In this document: positions 1 through 12,174 of the stretch, in pieces
How the letters are laid out: each line of letters begins with the position of its first letter
Position numbering within the stretch: position 1 is the first letter of the stretch
Assembly (NCBI GenBank): GCA_902599955.1
Contig: CACKHK010000011.1
Span: forward strand, 1 to 39,334
Length of the DNA: 39,334 bases
From: an uncultured Pelagibacteraceae bacterium
GTDB lineage: Bacteria > Pseudomonadota > Alphaproteobacteria > Pelagibacterales > Pelagibacteraceae
Reading direction: 5' to 3'
Translations under genes and position numbers: made by a program
The notes under the pieces: model-generated
The model's database searches: none
What the model was told of the DNA's origin: nothing
The model's input: the letters and a program-made list of their open reading frames with translations, nothing else

Positions 1-1346
1 AAAACTTCACGCATCATTCCGTAATCATCTTGTTCATTTTTTTTAATCTTAATATTAAATTTCCTATATCTTTTTTTTATAAAACCTTCCTCACCATATG
101 TTATTAGTGCGCCTACACTATTAGTCCCTTGAATATGACTGTTGTCATAAACTTCAACTAAATTAATATTATTTTCTAAATCAAATTTTTTAGATACTTT
201 ATCAAATAGCTCTTTATTATTTTGACTTTCGTAAATTTTTCTATTTAAGCTGTCTTTTGCATTTTTGAGTGCCTGATTTACAACTTTTAGTTTAGATCCT
301 TTTTTTGCTACTGATATATTAATTTCTTTATTTTCTTTTTGTGACAGTGTTTTTTCAATCAAAGCTTTTTCTTTAATATCCTCACTTAAAATTATTGAAC
401 TTGGAACACTTTTGTTTTCATAGAATTGAGATACAAAAGAGTTTAAGATTTCTTTTATGTTATCATCTGGATCATGTTTAGGAAAAAAAGCTTGATTGCC
501 CCAGTTTTGTTTTGACCTGTAGAAAAAAACCTGAATACACGCTTTTCCAGATTCTTTGTAGCCAGCTATTACATCAGCCTCTACTAAATTCGCTTCATTA
601 ATTCTTTGTGATGACTGAATAATATTTAAAGACTTTATTCTATCTCTTAATATTGCAGCTTTTTCAAAATCTAAATCTTCACTAGCTCTTTCCATTTGAT
701 TGGATAAATTTTTTTGAATTTTTCTAGATTTGCCTGATACAAATTCAATAGCATTATCTACAGATAGTCTATATTCGTCCTCTTCAATATATCCAACACA
801 TGGTCCAGAACATCTCTTAATTTGATAGAGGATACATGGTCTTTCTCTTTTTTTAAAAACTGTATCATCACAAACTCTAAGCTGAAAAATTTTTTGTATC
901 ATTTTGATGGTCCAGTTTGCTGATCCTGCCGAAGCAAATGGTCCAAAATAAAAACCTTCTTTGGTTTTTTTTCCTCTATGTCGCCTAATCTGGGGCCATT
1001 TATCTTGATTTCCGATAAAAATAAATGGAAATGATTTGTCGTCTCTAAGTAGAATATTAAATCTTGGTTTATACTTTTTAATTAAGTTTGCTTCTAAAAG
1101 TAGCGCCTCACTCTCATTTGACGTACTGGTAATCTCAATTCTAGTTGTTTGAGATAACATTCTTTCAGTTCTGATAATATGATTTTTCTCTGACACATAA
1201 CTCTTTAATCTATTTGGTAAGTTTTTTGCCTTGCCTACGTAAAGTATTTCATTTTTAGAATTTAACATTCTATATACCCCGGGAAGTTTAGGTATAAGTG
1301 GTAACTCTTTTTTTATCGCCTCTTTACCGATATCAGAGCTTATCAT
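1..1346 (-). CDS. uvrC: UvrABC excinuclease subunit C, partial (C-terminus beyond window)
   Basis: UvrC makes the 3' and 5' incisions around a lesion during nucleotide excision repair. About 448 codons are visible, reading from ATG at 1346 down to the left edge with no stop. The N-terminal GIY-YIG nuclease is clear: GVY at residues 23-25, YVGKAKNL near 36-43, the RLKSY arginine near 47 and the metal-binding Glu near 85 ([17 protein letters not shown]). A UvrB-binding UVR motif ([14 protein letters not shown]) follows near 215-230. The RNase H-like endonuclease begins before the edge, with its Asp in [19 protein letters not shown] near residue 400. The C-terminal helix-hairpin-helix region is not in the window. 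The start overlaps the 3' end of folB by 14 nt, so it is probably translated from the uvrB-folM-folB transcript. Identity is very secure. Confidence 0.96.
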   Translation of the reverse strand, partial: MISSDIGKEAIKKELPLIPKLPGVYRMLNSKNEILYVGKAKNLPNRLKSYVSEKNHIIRTERMLSQTTRIEITSTSNESEALLLEANLIKKYKPRFNILLRDDKSFPFIFIGNQDKWPQIRRHRGKKTKEGFYFGPFASAGSANWTIKMIQKIFQLRVCDDTVFKKRERPCILYQIKRCSGPCVGYIEEDEYRLSVDNAIEFVSGKSRKIQKNLSNQMERASEDLDFEKAAILRDRIKSLNIIQSSQRINEANLVEADVIAGYKESGKACIQVFFYRSKQNWGNQAFFPKHDPDDNIKEILNSFVSQFYENKSVPSSIILSEDIKEKALIEKTLSQKENKEINISVAKKGSKLKVVNQALKNAKDSLNRKIYESQNNKELFDKVSKKFDLENNINLVEVYDNSHIQGTNSVGALITYGEEGFIKKRYRKFNIKIKKNEQDDYGMMREV

Positions 1347-1758
1347 AGCTTCTTTTTTTTGAAATTTGAATACCAACGGATGAACAATCTTTCATGATTT
1401 CTAATTTTTCAATTTGAAGACTTATTTTATCAATTCTTTTGTCTTTGAATAGTTCATCGAATACATCTTCCGCTAATGTTTCAAGAAAATTATAATGTTT
1501 ATTTTTGATTAGTTTTTTTATCAATTTCACAATTTTTGCATAATTTACGATTGATTTAATATCTTTGTCGTTAGAGGGTTTTTTATCTTCATAATTTACC
1601 TCTAAATTAAATTTTACCTTCTGGGGAGCTTTTTTTTCAAAATCAAAATACCCAAGTTTTAAGTCAAGAATAAGCTCCTTAATAAGCACCTTCTTTTCAT
1701 AATTAAATAGTGCTTTACTTTTTTCAATTTTAACAATTTTTAGATTGCTTTTTTTCAC
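1333..1758 (-). CDS. folB: Dihydroneopterin aldolase family protein (FolB)
   Basis: FolB-family enzymes convert 7,8-dihydroneopterin to 6-hydroxymethyl-7,8-dihydropterin in folate synthesis. The 141-residue protein has the family core: [19 protein letters not shown] (36-54), VNYAKIV (71-77), the substrate-binding LETLAE (92-97), and a Lys at 118 (IEKLE) where the catalytic Lys normally sits. The N-terminal 20 residues are extra compared with the usual ~120 aa. The start is GTG at 1758 in a GTGA overlap with the upstream SDR stop, and GGGAGG lies at 1765-1770, a strong ribosome binding site that fixes this start. The neighbour is a pteridine-reductase-like SDR, which supports a pterin role. 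Divergent members of the family can have epimerase or oxygenase activity, so the exact reaction is inferred. Confidence 0.88.
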   Translation of the reverse strand: MKKSNLKIVKIEKSKALFNYEKKVLIKELILDLKLGYFDFEKKAPQKVKFNLEVNYEDKKPSNDKDIKSIVNYAKIVKLIKKLIKNKHYNFLETLAEDVFDELFKDKRIDKISLQIEKLEIMKDCSSVGIQISKKRSYDKL

Positions 1759-2491
1759 TCTTTTCCTCCCATTATATCTGGGGTTTGCCAGTTTAAGTTT
1801 TGACCACTATCTATTGCTAACACTTGTCCAGTAATAGATATATTTTTTATAAAAAAGTCAACAGCATTACATATCTGCTCAACATCTACCTGTCTTTTTA
1901 ATGGAGTTGCCATGTACTGTTTTTTGAAATGTTTCTCACTTTGCCTCTTATTTTTGATTGTAGGGCCAGGCGCAATACCATTTACTCTTATTTTTGGAGC
2001 TAAACTCATTGCACTAGTCTTGGTCAAAGTATAAAGACCAGTTTTACTAATAGTATAAGAAAAAAAGTATGGTGTTAATTTAAATACTCTTTGATCAATT
2101 ATGTTTATAATATTATTATTTTTTGCTCTTATATTTTCAGCAAATTCTTTTGATAGAAGAGCAGGTGTTCTTAAATTAGTTCTTAAGTGATGCCCCCAAC
2201 TTTCAGTAGTAAAATTCTCTAATTTGTCATTTTCAAAAAGTGATGCGTTGTTTATTAGACAGTCAAAATATTTAAGTTTATTTTTTGCAAACTTAACAAT
2301 TTTGTTAACATCTTTTTCTACACTTAGATCTCCTTTTACTAAATAAACCTTTGTACCATTTTGTGATAATTCTTTTTTAAGGATTTCTGCTTTTGTTTTT
2401 GATTTATTGAAGTGAATAACTATTTCAACCCCCTTGCCAGATAGTTTTTTAGCAATAGCAGCACCAATTCTAGTGGCTCCGCCTGTAATAA

Positions 2492-2510
<19 letters not shown>
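1755..2510 (-). CDS. Short-chain dehydrogenase, pteridine reductase / FolM-like
   Basis: Classical SDR of 251 aa. The nucleotide-binding motif is TGGATRIG (9-16), i.e. TGxxxRxG rather than the usual TGxxxGxG. The pair YTISK gives Y152 and K156. At the position of the catalytic Ser there is Asp139 (NIIDQR). The TGxxxRxG motif plus Asp in place of Ser is characteristic of PTR1 pteridine reductases and of E. coli FolM (dihydromonapterin reductase), so reduction of dihydropterin or dihydrofolate with NADPH is the best guess. Its 3' neighbour folB, coupled by a GTGA overlap, fits. The start overlaps the uvrB 3' end by 19 nt. The gene symbol is left blank because the substrate is inferred; folM would be the natural name. 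Alternative: a generic SDR. Confidence 0.82.
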
Positions 2511-6901
<4,391 letters not shown>

Positions 6902-6913
6902 GTAATTGTAAAA

Positions 6914-7297
6914 TTATTTTGATTTTCTTTTTTTCTCTAAGCCAAAAACAGGAGAATTTCTGAATCTGAGCACAAGTATAGCAATTGCAATTAGTACAAT
7001 TGCTCCAGCTTCATACAGCAATACTTCTGGATTTATTGATTTTCCTTGCAATATAATAAATCTAGCAAGTGCTGTTATAGCAATAAACAATGGTAGTGTT
7101 ATTTGAATGGATTGACTTTCCCAAAATACTCTAACCATGGCTAAAACTTCTAAGTATAGAAAAAGTAACAGCAAATCAGCTAAAGTGACTTTTTGAACTT
7201 CAATCATTTGATATATTTCTATACCGAATGCAATAACAGTAGCCCCAAGAATTATAACTAAAGCTAATAATTGAATTTGTTTTACAATATTCTCCAT
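6914..7297 (-). CDS. PsiE-like inner-membrane protein
   Basis: Small membrane protein of 127 aa with four predicted transmembrane segments at about 8-30, 40-60, 66-84 and 94-113, and a basic C-terminal tail. LLFLYLEVLAMVRVFWES (44-61) followed by PLFIAITALARFIIL matches the signature of the phosphate-starvation-inducible PsiE family. The biochemical function of the family is unknown, and induction by phosphate limitation is known for E. coli psiE only. No PHO-box-like element was recognised upstream. It lies between trxB (26 nt upstream) and the extended SDR, all on the minus strand. Confidence 0.72.
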   Translation of the reverse strand: MENIVKQIQLLALVIILGATVIAFGIEIYQMIEVQKVTLADLLLLFLYLEVLAMVRVFWESQSIQITLPLFIAITALARFIILQGKSINPEVLLYEAGAIVLIAIAILVLRFRNSPVFGLEKKRKSK

Positions 7298-7323
7298 AAA
7301 ATTATTTTATAAATGATATTTTA

Positions 7324-8271
7324 TTAATTTGCAGCTAAATATTTTTCTGCCTCTAATGCCGCCATACAGCCCATTCCTGCTGCAGTTACTGCCTGCCTAT
7401 AAATTTTATCTTTCACATCTCCAGCTGCGTAAACTCCTGGAATATTAGTCTCAGTAGAATCGCTTTTAGTAATTAAATAACCTGTGCTATCCATTTCCAG
7501 CTGATCTTTAAATAAAGATGTAGCAGGATCATGTCCGATAGCTATAAATAATCCATCTATTTTTAAATCTGATGTTTCATTCGTTTTAACATTTTTAATT
7601 TTTAATCCTTTTACATTTTTTGGCTCATCATCACCTATTACCTCTTCAACAACAGAGTCCCAAATAATCTCAATTTTTTTATTTTCCATTAATTTTTTTT
7701 GTAAAAGTTTTTCAGCTCTTAGTTCATCTCGTCTATGAATTAATTGTACTTTTGATGCAAATTTTGTAAGAAACATAGCTTCTTCTACTGCAGCATTTCC
7801 CCCACCAACAACTGCAACTGTTTTATCTTTGAAAAAAAAGCCATCACATGTCGCACAAGCTGATACTCCAAATCCCTTAAATTTTTGTTCAGATTCAATG
7901 TTCAGCCATCTTGCTTGTGCTCCAGTTGAAATAATAATTGAGTCAGCAGTATATTTTTGTCCTCCATCACCAATTGCCTCAAACGGTTTAGATTTTAAAT
8001 TTACTGATTGAATATGATCTTCAACTAAATCGGTTCCGACTGCTTTTGCCTGCTCTCTCATTTGTTCCATTAGCCAAGGTCCTTGAATAACATCTGCAAA
8101 TCCAGGATAATTCTCAACATCAGTAGTTATAGTTAGTTGTCCACCTGGTTGCATACCAGCAACTAGCATTGGTTTAAGCATAGCTCTTGCAGCATAAACA
8201 GCCGCAGTGTAACCGGCTGGCCCAGATCCAATTATTAACACTTTTGTATGTTTAGTTGGTTTTTCACTCAT
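7324..8271 (-). CDS. trxB: Thioredoxin-disulfide reductase
   Basis: FAD/NADPH enzyme that reduces thioredoxin. The 315-aa protein carries GSGPAG (15-20, FAD), QPGGQLTITTDVENYPGF (41-58), the redox-active CATC (139-142) in SACATCDGFFFKDK, the NADPH motif GGGNAAVEEA (about 157-166), HRRDELRAEK (2'-phosphate recognition) and GVYAAGDV (second FAD site). Length and order are standard for the low-molecular-weight TrxB. The ATG at 8271 is only 20 nt from the divergent ELM1-family start, so control elements must overlap one or both coding ends. Confidence 0.95.
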   Translation of the reverse strand: MSEKPTKHTKVLIIGSGPAGYTAAVYAARAMLKPMLVAGMQPGGQLTITTDVENYPGFADVIQGPWLMEQMREQAKAVGTDLVEDHIQSVNLKSKPFEAIGDGGQKYTADSIIISTGAQARWLNIESEQKFKGFGVSACATCDGFFFKDKTVAVVGGGNAAVEEAMFLTKFASKVQLIHRRDELRAEKLLQKKLMENKKIEIIWDSVVEEVIGDDEPKNVKGLKIKNVKTNETSDLKIDGLFIAIGHDPATSLFKDQLEMDSTGYLITKSDSTETNIPGVYAAGDVKDKIYRQAVTAAGMGCMAALEAEKYLAAN

Positions 8272-8291
8272 ACAAGTCTATATAGTAAATA

Positions 8292-9236
8292 ATGAGCAAA
8301 TTAAAAGGTATATTATTGACTGAGGGTATGCACGGCATGCTTAGCCAAGTAGAAGGTTTAGCTAAAGCTCTTGATCTTGATTTTACTCACCATAAGGTTG
8401 AACTTAAAAGTTTATGGAGTTTAATTCCACCAAAATTTACGCCAATTTCTCAAAATGTTTACAAAAAAATAAACTATTCAGATTTTGATATAATAATTTC
8501 TTGTGGAAGAAAAAGTATAATTCCATCAATTCATTTAAAAAGTATCTCCAACAAAAAAGTTTTTAATATTCATATACAAGATCCAAAAATAAACTTTGAT
8601 TATTTTGATTTTATCGTAGCACCCGAACATGATGGAATTAATGGTTCAAATATAATTAATACGAAAGGTGCAATTCATTATCTTACAAAAGACGAAATAG
8701 AGAAAAATAAGGATTACTTAAGCTCATTTATAAGAAAAGATAACAGAAAGATTTGGTGCTTAATTATGGGGGGACCAACCAAATACTATGATTATTCAAC
8801 AAAAAACATGAAACATATTTTTTCAATTTTCTATAAGCTTTTAAAGAAAAAAGATTTTCAACTTGTAGTAATTCCATCAATGAGGACACCGTTAAATACC
8901 ATTCATTATGCAAAAGAATTTTTTGGTGAAAATCATACAGTTATAATGAATGTAGATAAAAAAGCCTACTTATCTGCCTTAGCTCTTTCAGAAAATATCA
9001 TTGTTACATGTGACTCTAGTTCAATGATTTCTGAGGCTGCTTTAACAGGAAAACCTATTTATATTGCAAATATTTTGCCTAAAAAAAATGATTTTCGGTT
9101 CCAAAGATTTCGAAATTTGTTTAGAGATTTAAATATAACTAGAAATCTTGGAGAAGATGTCGAAAATTGGACCTACCAAAGTCTTGATGAAACTAATAGG
9201 GTAGCAAAAATTATAAAAGAAAAAATTAATTATTAA
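8292..9236 (+). CDS. Mitochondrial fission ELM1 family protein (DUF1022)
   Basis: Protein of 314 aa resembling the ELM1/DUF1022 family found in alphaproteobacteria and plant mitochondria. Visible family features are the N-terminal LLTEGMHGMLSQVEGLAKAL, the IISCGRKSIIPSIHLK stretch near 68-83, a central LIMGGPTKYYDYS and the C-terminal TCDSSSMISEAALTGKPIYI near 238-257, which is like the donor-binding end of GT-B glycosyltransferases. In plants ELM1 recruits the fission machinery; the bacterial role is not established, and the fold suggests sugar-nucleotide chemistry (inference). No signal peptide or membrane span is seen. Its TAA and the next ATG share one A (TAATG), so the downstream oxygenase-like gene is translationally coupled. 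Confidence 0.78.
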   Translation: MSKLKGILLTEGMHGMLSQVEGLAKALDLDFTHHKVELKSLWSLIPPKFTPISQNVYKKINYSDFDIIISCGRKSIIPSIHLKSISNKKVFNIHIQDPKINFDYFDFIVAPEHDGINGSNIINTKGAIHYLTKDEIEKNKDYLSSFIRKDNRKIWCLIMGGPTKYYDYSTKNMKHIFSIFYKLLKKKDFQLVVIPSMRTPLNTIHYAKEFFGENHTVIMNVDKKAYLSALALSENIIVTCDSSSMISEAALTGKPIYIANILPKKNDFRFQRFRNLFRDLNITRNLGEDVENWTYQSLDETNRVAKIIKEKINY

Positions 9237-9901
9237 TGTTATTTTTAAACTCAATACTAAACGACTCAAAAAAATTTGGTATTCCATTTGAGCATTGGGA
9301 ATTAAATAAACCTCTAACAGATGATCAAATAAATGAAATAATTGGAGCAGATATATCTGACCCCGCAAAACATAACCTTAATTATGATGGAACCAGAGCT
9401 ATTGATGGAGGTGAGGGAAAATTTAGAGAAGGAATTTCAGATGGTGGAAAAGCTTTAAAATTTCGATGTTTTGTGACTCATGAAAATGCTAGAGAATTTC
9501 CAGCACTTACAAATTTAATTAAAGAACTTCAAAGCAAAGAAACACATACAAAAATTTCTGAATTAATCAATAAAGATTTGTCTAATTCTTATGTACGAGT
9601 TGAGGTTATATGTGATCGAGAGGGTTTTTGGCTGAAACCACATTGTGATATTAAGGAAAAACTTATGTCATGTTTATTATTCGTTAACAAACACAATGAA
9701 AGTGAGGAACTTGGTACAGATTTTTATGATAGTGATTTAAAGCTAATTAAAACATTGCCTTATAAAGATAATTATGGATATTTTTTTTCTAGCGGACCTA
9801 ACACCTGGCATGGAATGGAAAAAAAAGAAATAATTAAAGAGAGAAGGTGTTTACAAGTAAATTATGTGACTTTTAAAACTGATTGGAAAGTGGAAAGTTA
9901 A
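9236..9901 (+). CDS. 2-oxoglutarate/Fe(II)-dependent oxygenase-like protein
   Basis: Protein of 221 aa with a recognisable jelly-roll dioxygenase C-terminal half. LKPHCDIKEK supplies H136 and D138 of the HxD motif. NTWHGMEKKEIIKERRCLQVNYV supplies the distal His192 and an Arg (203/204) where the 2-oxoglutarate carboxylate would bind. Between them is the typical TDFYDSD strand region. The N-terminal 110 residues are not recognised. Substrate is unknown: relatives hydroxylate prolyl peptides, small molecules or glycans. Start overlaps the ELM1 stop by one base. End overlaps the convergent Anbu gene by 4 nt. Assignment rests on motif spacing only. Confidence 0.65.
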   Translation: MLFLNSILNDSKKFGIPFEHWELNKPLTDDQINEIIGADISDPAKHNLNYDGTRAIDGGEGKFREGISDGGKALKFRCFVTHENAREFPALTNLIKELQSKETHTKISELINKDLSNSYVRVEVICDREGFWLKPHCDIKEKLMSCLLFVNKHNESEELGTDFYDSDLKLIKTLPYKDNYGYFFSSGPNTWHGMEKKEIIKERRCLQVNYVTFKTDWKVES

Positions 9902-10623
9902 CCTTCCCAATCAAATCTAGGAAATGTATCAAATACTTTGAAAATTCCCTCAGACCAGGTGTTGCATACTTTAGAATAATCTTCATCATCTAAACTTAAA
10001 CATTTTAATGAAGCTAATTTATTTTCGTCTTTTTTGTAAATTGCAAAATCAATGGGAGGACCTACGGTTAAGTCACTTTTTAATGTAGAGTCCATAGAAA
10101 TTAGTGCACACCTTGATGCATCTCCAATTGAAACATCTGGTTTAATAACTCTATCAAGTATTGGTTTGCCATACTTAACCTCACCAATCACGAGATAAGG
10201 TTTACTATCTGCTGGTCTTATATAGTTTCCTTGAGGATATATAAGGTATAGCTCTGGCTTTTGTCCTTTTATTTGGCCACCTATTATAAAAGTTGAACCT
10301 AAAAGAACATCATCTGTATTTATTCCTTGAGGAGATGAGTGTTTTATATTTAGACTTCCCACATAAGATGCAATTTGTTCAAAGTCTTTACATGTATTTA
10401 AATTAAGTATTCCCGATGAGCTTTTTAAATCCTTCTCTACAGATTTGTAAACAGCTTGTGATGTTCCTAAATTACCAGATGTTACCATTACGATTGTTCT
10501 ATCACCAACATCATGAGTAAACATTTTTGAATAAATATTTACATTATCTAAACCTGCATTAGTTCTCGAGTCTGATGCGAAGACTAACCCTTCATTTGTT
10601 TTTATTCCAATACAGTATGTCAT
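9898..10623 (-). CDS. Anbu, proteasome-like Ntn hydrolase
   Basis: 241-aa member of the Anbu family, ancestral relatives of proteasome beta subunits and HslV. It begins MTYCIGIKTNEGLVFASDSRTNAG: after Met removal, Thr2 would be the N-terminal nucleophile, Asp18 and the SDSRTNAG segment match the active-site Asp/Ser region, and MVTSGNLGTSQAV (47-59) corresponds to the S1-pocket helix start. No signal peptide. In many proteobacteria Anbu lies beside a circularly permuted ATP-grasp gene, an alpha-E (DUF403) gene and a transglutaminase-like gene. Here only the ATP-grasp gene is present, divergently placed across a 105-nt spacer. Whether it is a peptidase or an amidotransferase-like hydrolase is unsettled for the family. 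Confidence 0.88.
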   Translation of the reverse strand: MTYCIGIKTNEGLVFASDSRTNAGLDNVNIYSKMFTHDVGDRTIVMVTSGNLGTSQAVYKSVEKDLKSSSGILNLNTCKDFEQIASYVGSLNIKHSSPQGINTDDVLLGSTFIIGGQIKGQKPELYLIYPQGNYIRPADSKPYLVIGEVKYGKPILDRVIKPDVSIGDASRCALISMDSTLKSDLTVGPPIDFAIYKKDENKLASLKCLSLDDEDYSKVCNTWSEGIFKVFDTFPRFDWEG

Positions 10624-10642
10624 GAGCGATTTTTATTTAAAA

Positions 10643-10672
10643 ATGACATAATTATCAAATATTTTATGTCAT
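10643..10672. promoter_or_regulatory. 9-bp inverted repeat between Anbu and ATP-grasp genes (candidate operator)
   Basis: ATGACATAA at 10643-10651 is matched exactly by its reverse complement TTATGTCAT at 10664-10672, with a 12-nt A/T spacer. The half-site centres are 21 bp apart, two helical turns, which suits a dimeric regulator contacting one face of DNA. It lies 20 nt upstream of the Anbu start and 56 nt upstream of the ATP-grasp start. No run of T follows either arm, so a terminator is unlikely. Regulatory function is inferred. Confidence 0.45.
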
Positions 10673-10728
10673 AGCAGCTATTTGTATTTAGCAGTTGTTT
10701 TGCAATTCTTTTTATCAAAAATTGTCTA

Positions 10729-12174
10729 ATGTCTGTTTCTCTATGGAAAAATTATGACTCAAAATCTGCATATGATGGATATTTGACAGAAGAAAATAAA
10801 ATTAGAAAACATGCTAGAATAATGACTGGCATATTAGAAAGACATGGAACAAAAAAACTTCAGGAAATTGAAAAAAATTGTCAAAGCACAATAAGTGCTA
10901 GAGGCATTAATTTTAGAGTTTATGCAGCAAATAATAGAGCAGAGGAAAAAAAATGGCCGTTAGATATCATACCAAGAATTATTCCAAAGTCTCAATGGAA
11001 TAAAATATCAAGAGGATTAATTCAAAGAGTAAAAGCATTAAATTTATTTATAGATGATGTTTATAATAAAAAAAAAATTTTTAAGGACAAGGTTGTTCCA
11101 AAAGAATTAATATTTAACTCACCTTATTATTTAAAAGAATGTGAAGGTTTTTCTCCTAAGTATAAAGCTTGGGCAAATATATCGGGAATTGATTTAATAA
11201 GAAATATTAATGGAGAATATCTAGTTCTTGAAGATAATTTACGTGTCCCATCTGGCGTATCTTATATGTTGGAAAATAGAATGGTAATGAGGGACGTATT
11301 TCCAGAATTATTTACCCGATATAAAGTTTCCTCAATCCACCAGTATTCTAATAAACTTTACCAAAGTATGATTGAGTGTATACCAAAAAAAACTGATAAT
11401 CCTCACATGGTTGTTTTGACACCAGGTATTTACAATTCAGCCTACTTTGAACATTCGTTTTTAGCTCAACAAATGGGAATAGCTTTGGTAGAGGGTAAAG
11501 ATTTATTTGTTGAAAATGATTTTGTTTATATGAAAACAGTTAAAGGAAAATTAAAAGTTGATTGTATATACAGAAGATTAGATGATACTTTTCTTGATCC
11601 AAAAGTATTTAACAAAGAATCACTCATCGGAGTTCCTGGTTTATTTAAATGTTGGAAAAAGGGAAATGTTGGAATTATTAACGCTCTTGGAACTGGAGTT
11701 GCAGATGATAAGGCTGTTTATTCTTATGTTAATAAAATGATTGTCTATTATTTAGGTGAGCAACCTAAACTTAACCAAGTAGAAACATTTTTGTGTGAAA
11801 ACAAAGTTCACAGGCAACATGTAATAGAAAATATAGCTAAGCTTGTTGTTAAACCAGCAAATGCCTCAGGTGGATATGGAATAATGATTGGTCCTAAGGC
11901 ACCAAAAAAAGAGCGAGATGAGATGGTAAGAAAAATTAAAAAAAATCCTCGAGACTTTGTAGCTCAACCTTTGGAAATATTATCAACAATACCAACTATT
12001 TGTGAAAACGGTATTGAGCCAAGACATTTAGATTTAAGGCCTTTTATATTAACTGGAAAAACTTCTTATGTTACAACTGGTGGTCTTACAAGAGTTGCAT
12101 TGAGAAAAGGAAGTACCATAGTAAATAGTTCTCAAGGAGGTGGGTCTAAAGATACAATGGTTGTAGATGCTTAG
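10729..12174 (+). CDS. Circularly permuted ATP-grasp type 2 protein (DUF404/DUF407 family)
   Basis: Protein of 481 aa with the family's marks: [13 protein letters not shown] near 104-116, a [43 protein letters not shown] segment spanning about 146-184 (the EDN and RxPSG motifs bind nucleotide and metal), [11 protein letters not shown] near 281-291, [17 protein letters not shown] (ATP-grasp glycine-rich loop, about 377-393) and DLRPFI near 442. ATP-grasp enzymes form amide bonds through acyl-phosphates, and this family is linked by gene neighbourhood to Anbu and proposed to make or transfer a peptide-like product (inference in the literature). The 3' end overlaps convergent carB by 4 nt, so there is no room for the usual downstream alpha-E and transglutaminase genes. 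Confidence 0.87.
   Translation: MSVSLWKNYDSKSAYDGYLTEENKIRKHARIMTGILERHGTKKLQEIEKNCQSTISARGINFRVYAANNRAEEKKWPLDIIPRIIPKSQWNKISRGLIQRVKALNLFIDDVYNKKKIFKDKVVPKELIFNSPYYLKECEGFSPKYKAWANISGIDLIRNINGEYLVLEDNLRVPSGVSYMLENRMVMRDVFPELFTRYKVSSIHQYSNKLYQSMIECIPKKTDNPHMVVLTPGIYNSAYFEHSFLAQQMGIALVEGKDLFVENDFVYMKTVKGKLKVDCIYRRLDDTFLDPKVFNKESLIGVPGLFKCWKKGNVGIINALGTGVADDKAVYSYVNKMIVYYLGEQPKLNQVETFLCENKVHRQHVIENIAKLVVKPANASGGYGIMIGPKAPKKERDEMVRKIKKNPRDFVAQPLEILSTIPTICENGIEPRHLDLRPFILTGKTSYVTTGGLTRVALRKGSTIVNSSQGGGSKDTMVVDA

Noticed and set aside
10674..10699. Direct repeat TAGCAG(C/T)T in the Anbu/ATP-grasp spacer
   Set aside because: Only two imperfect short copies; not distinguishable from chance.
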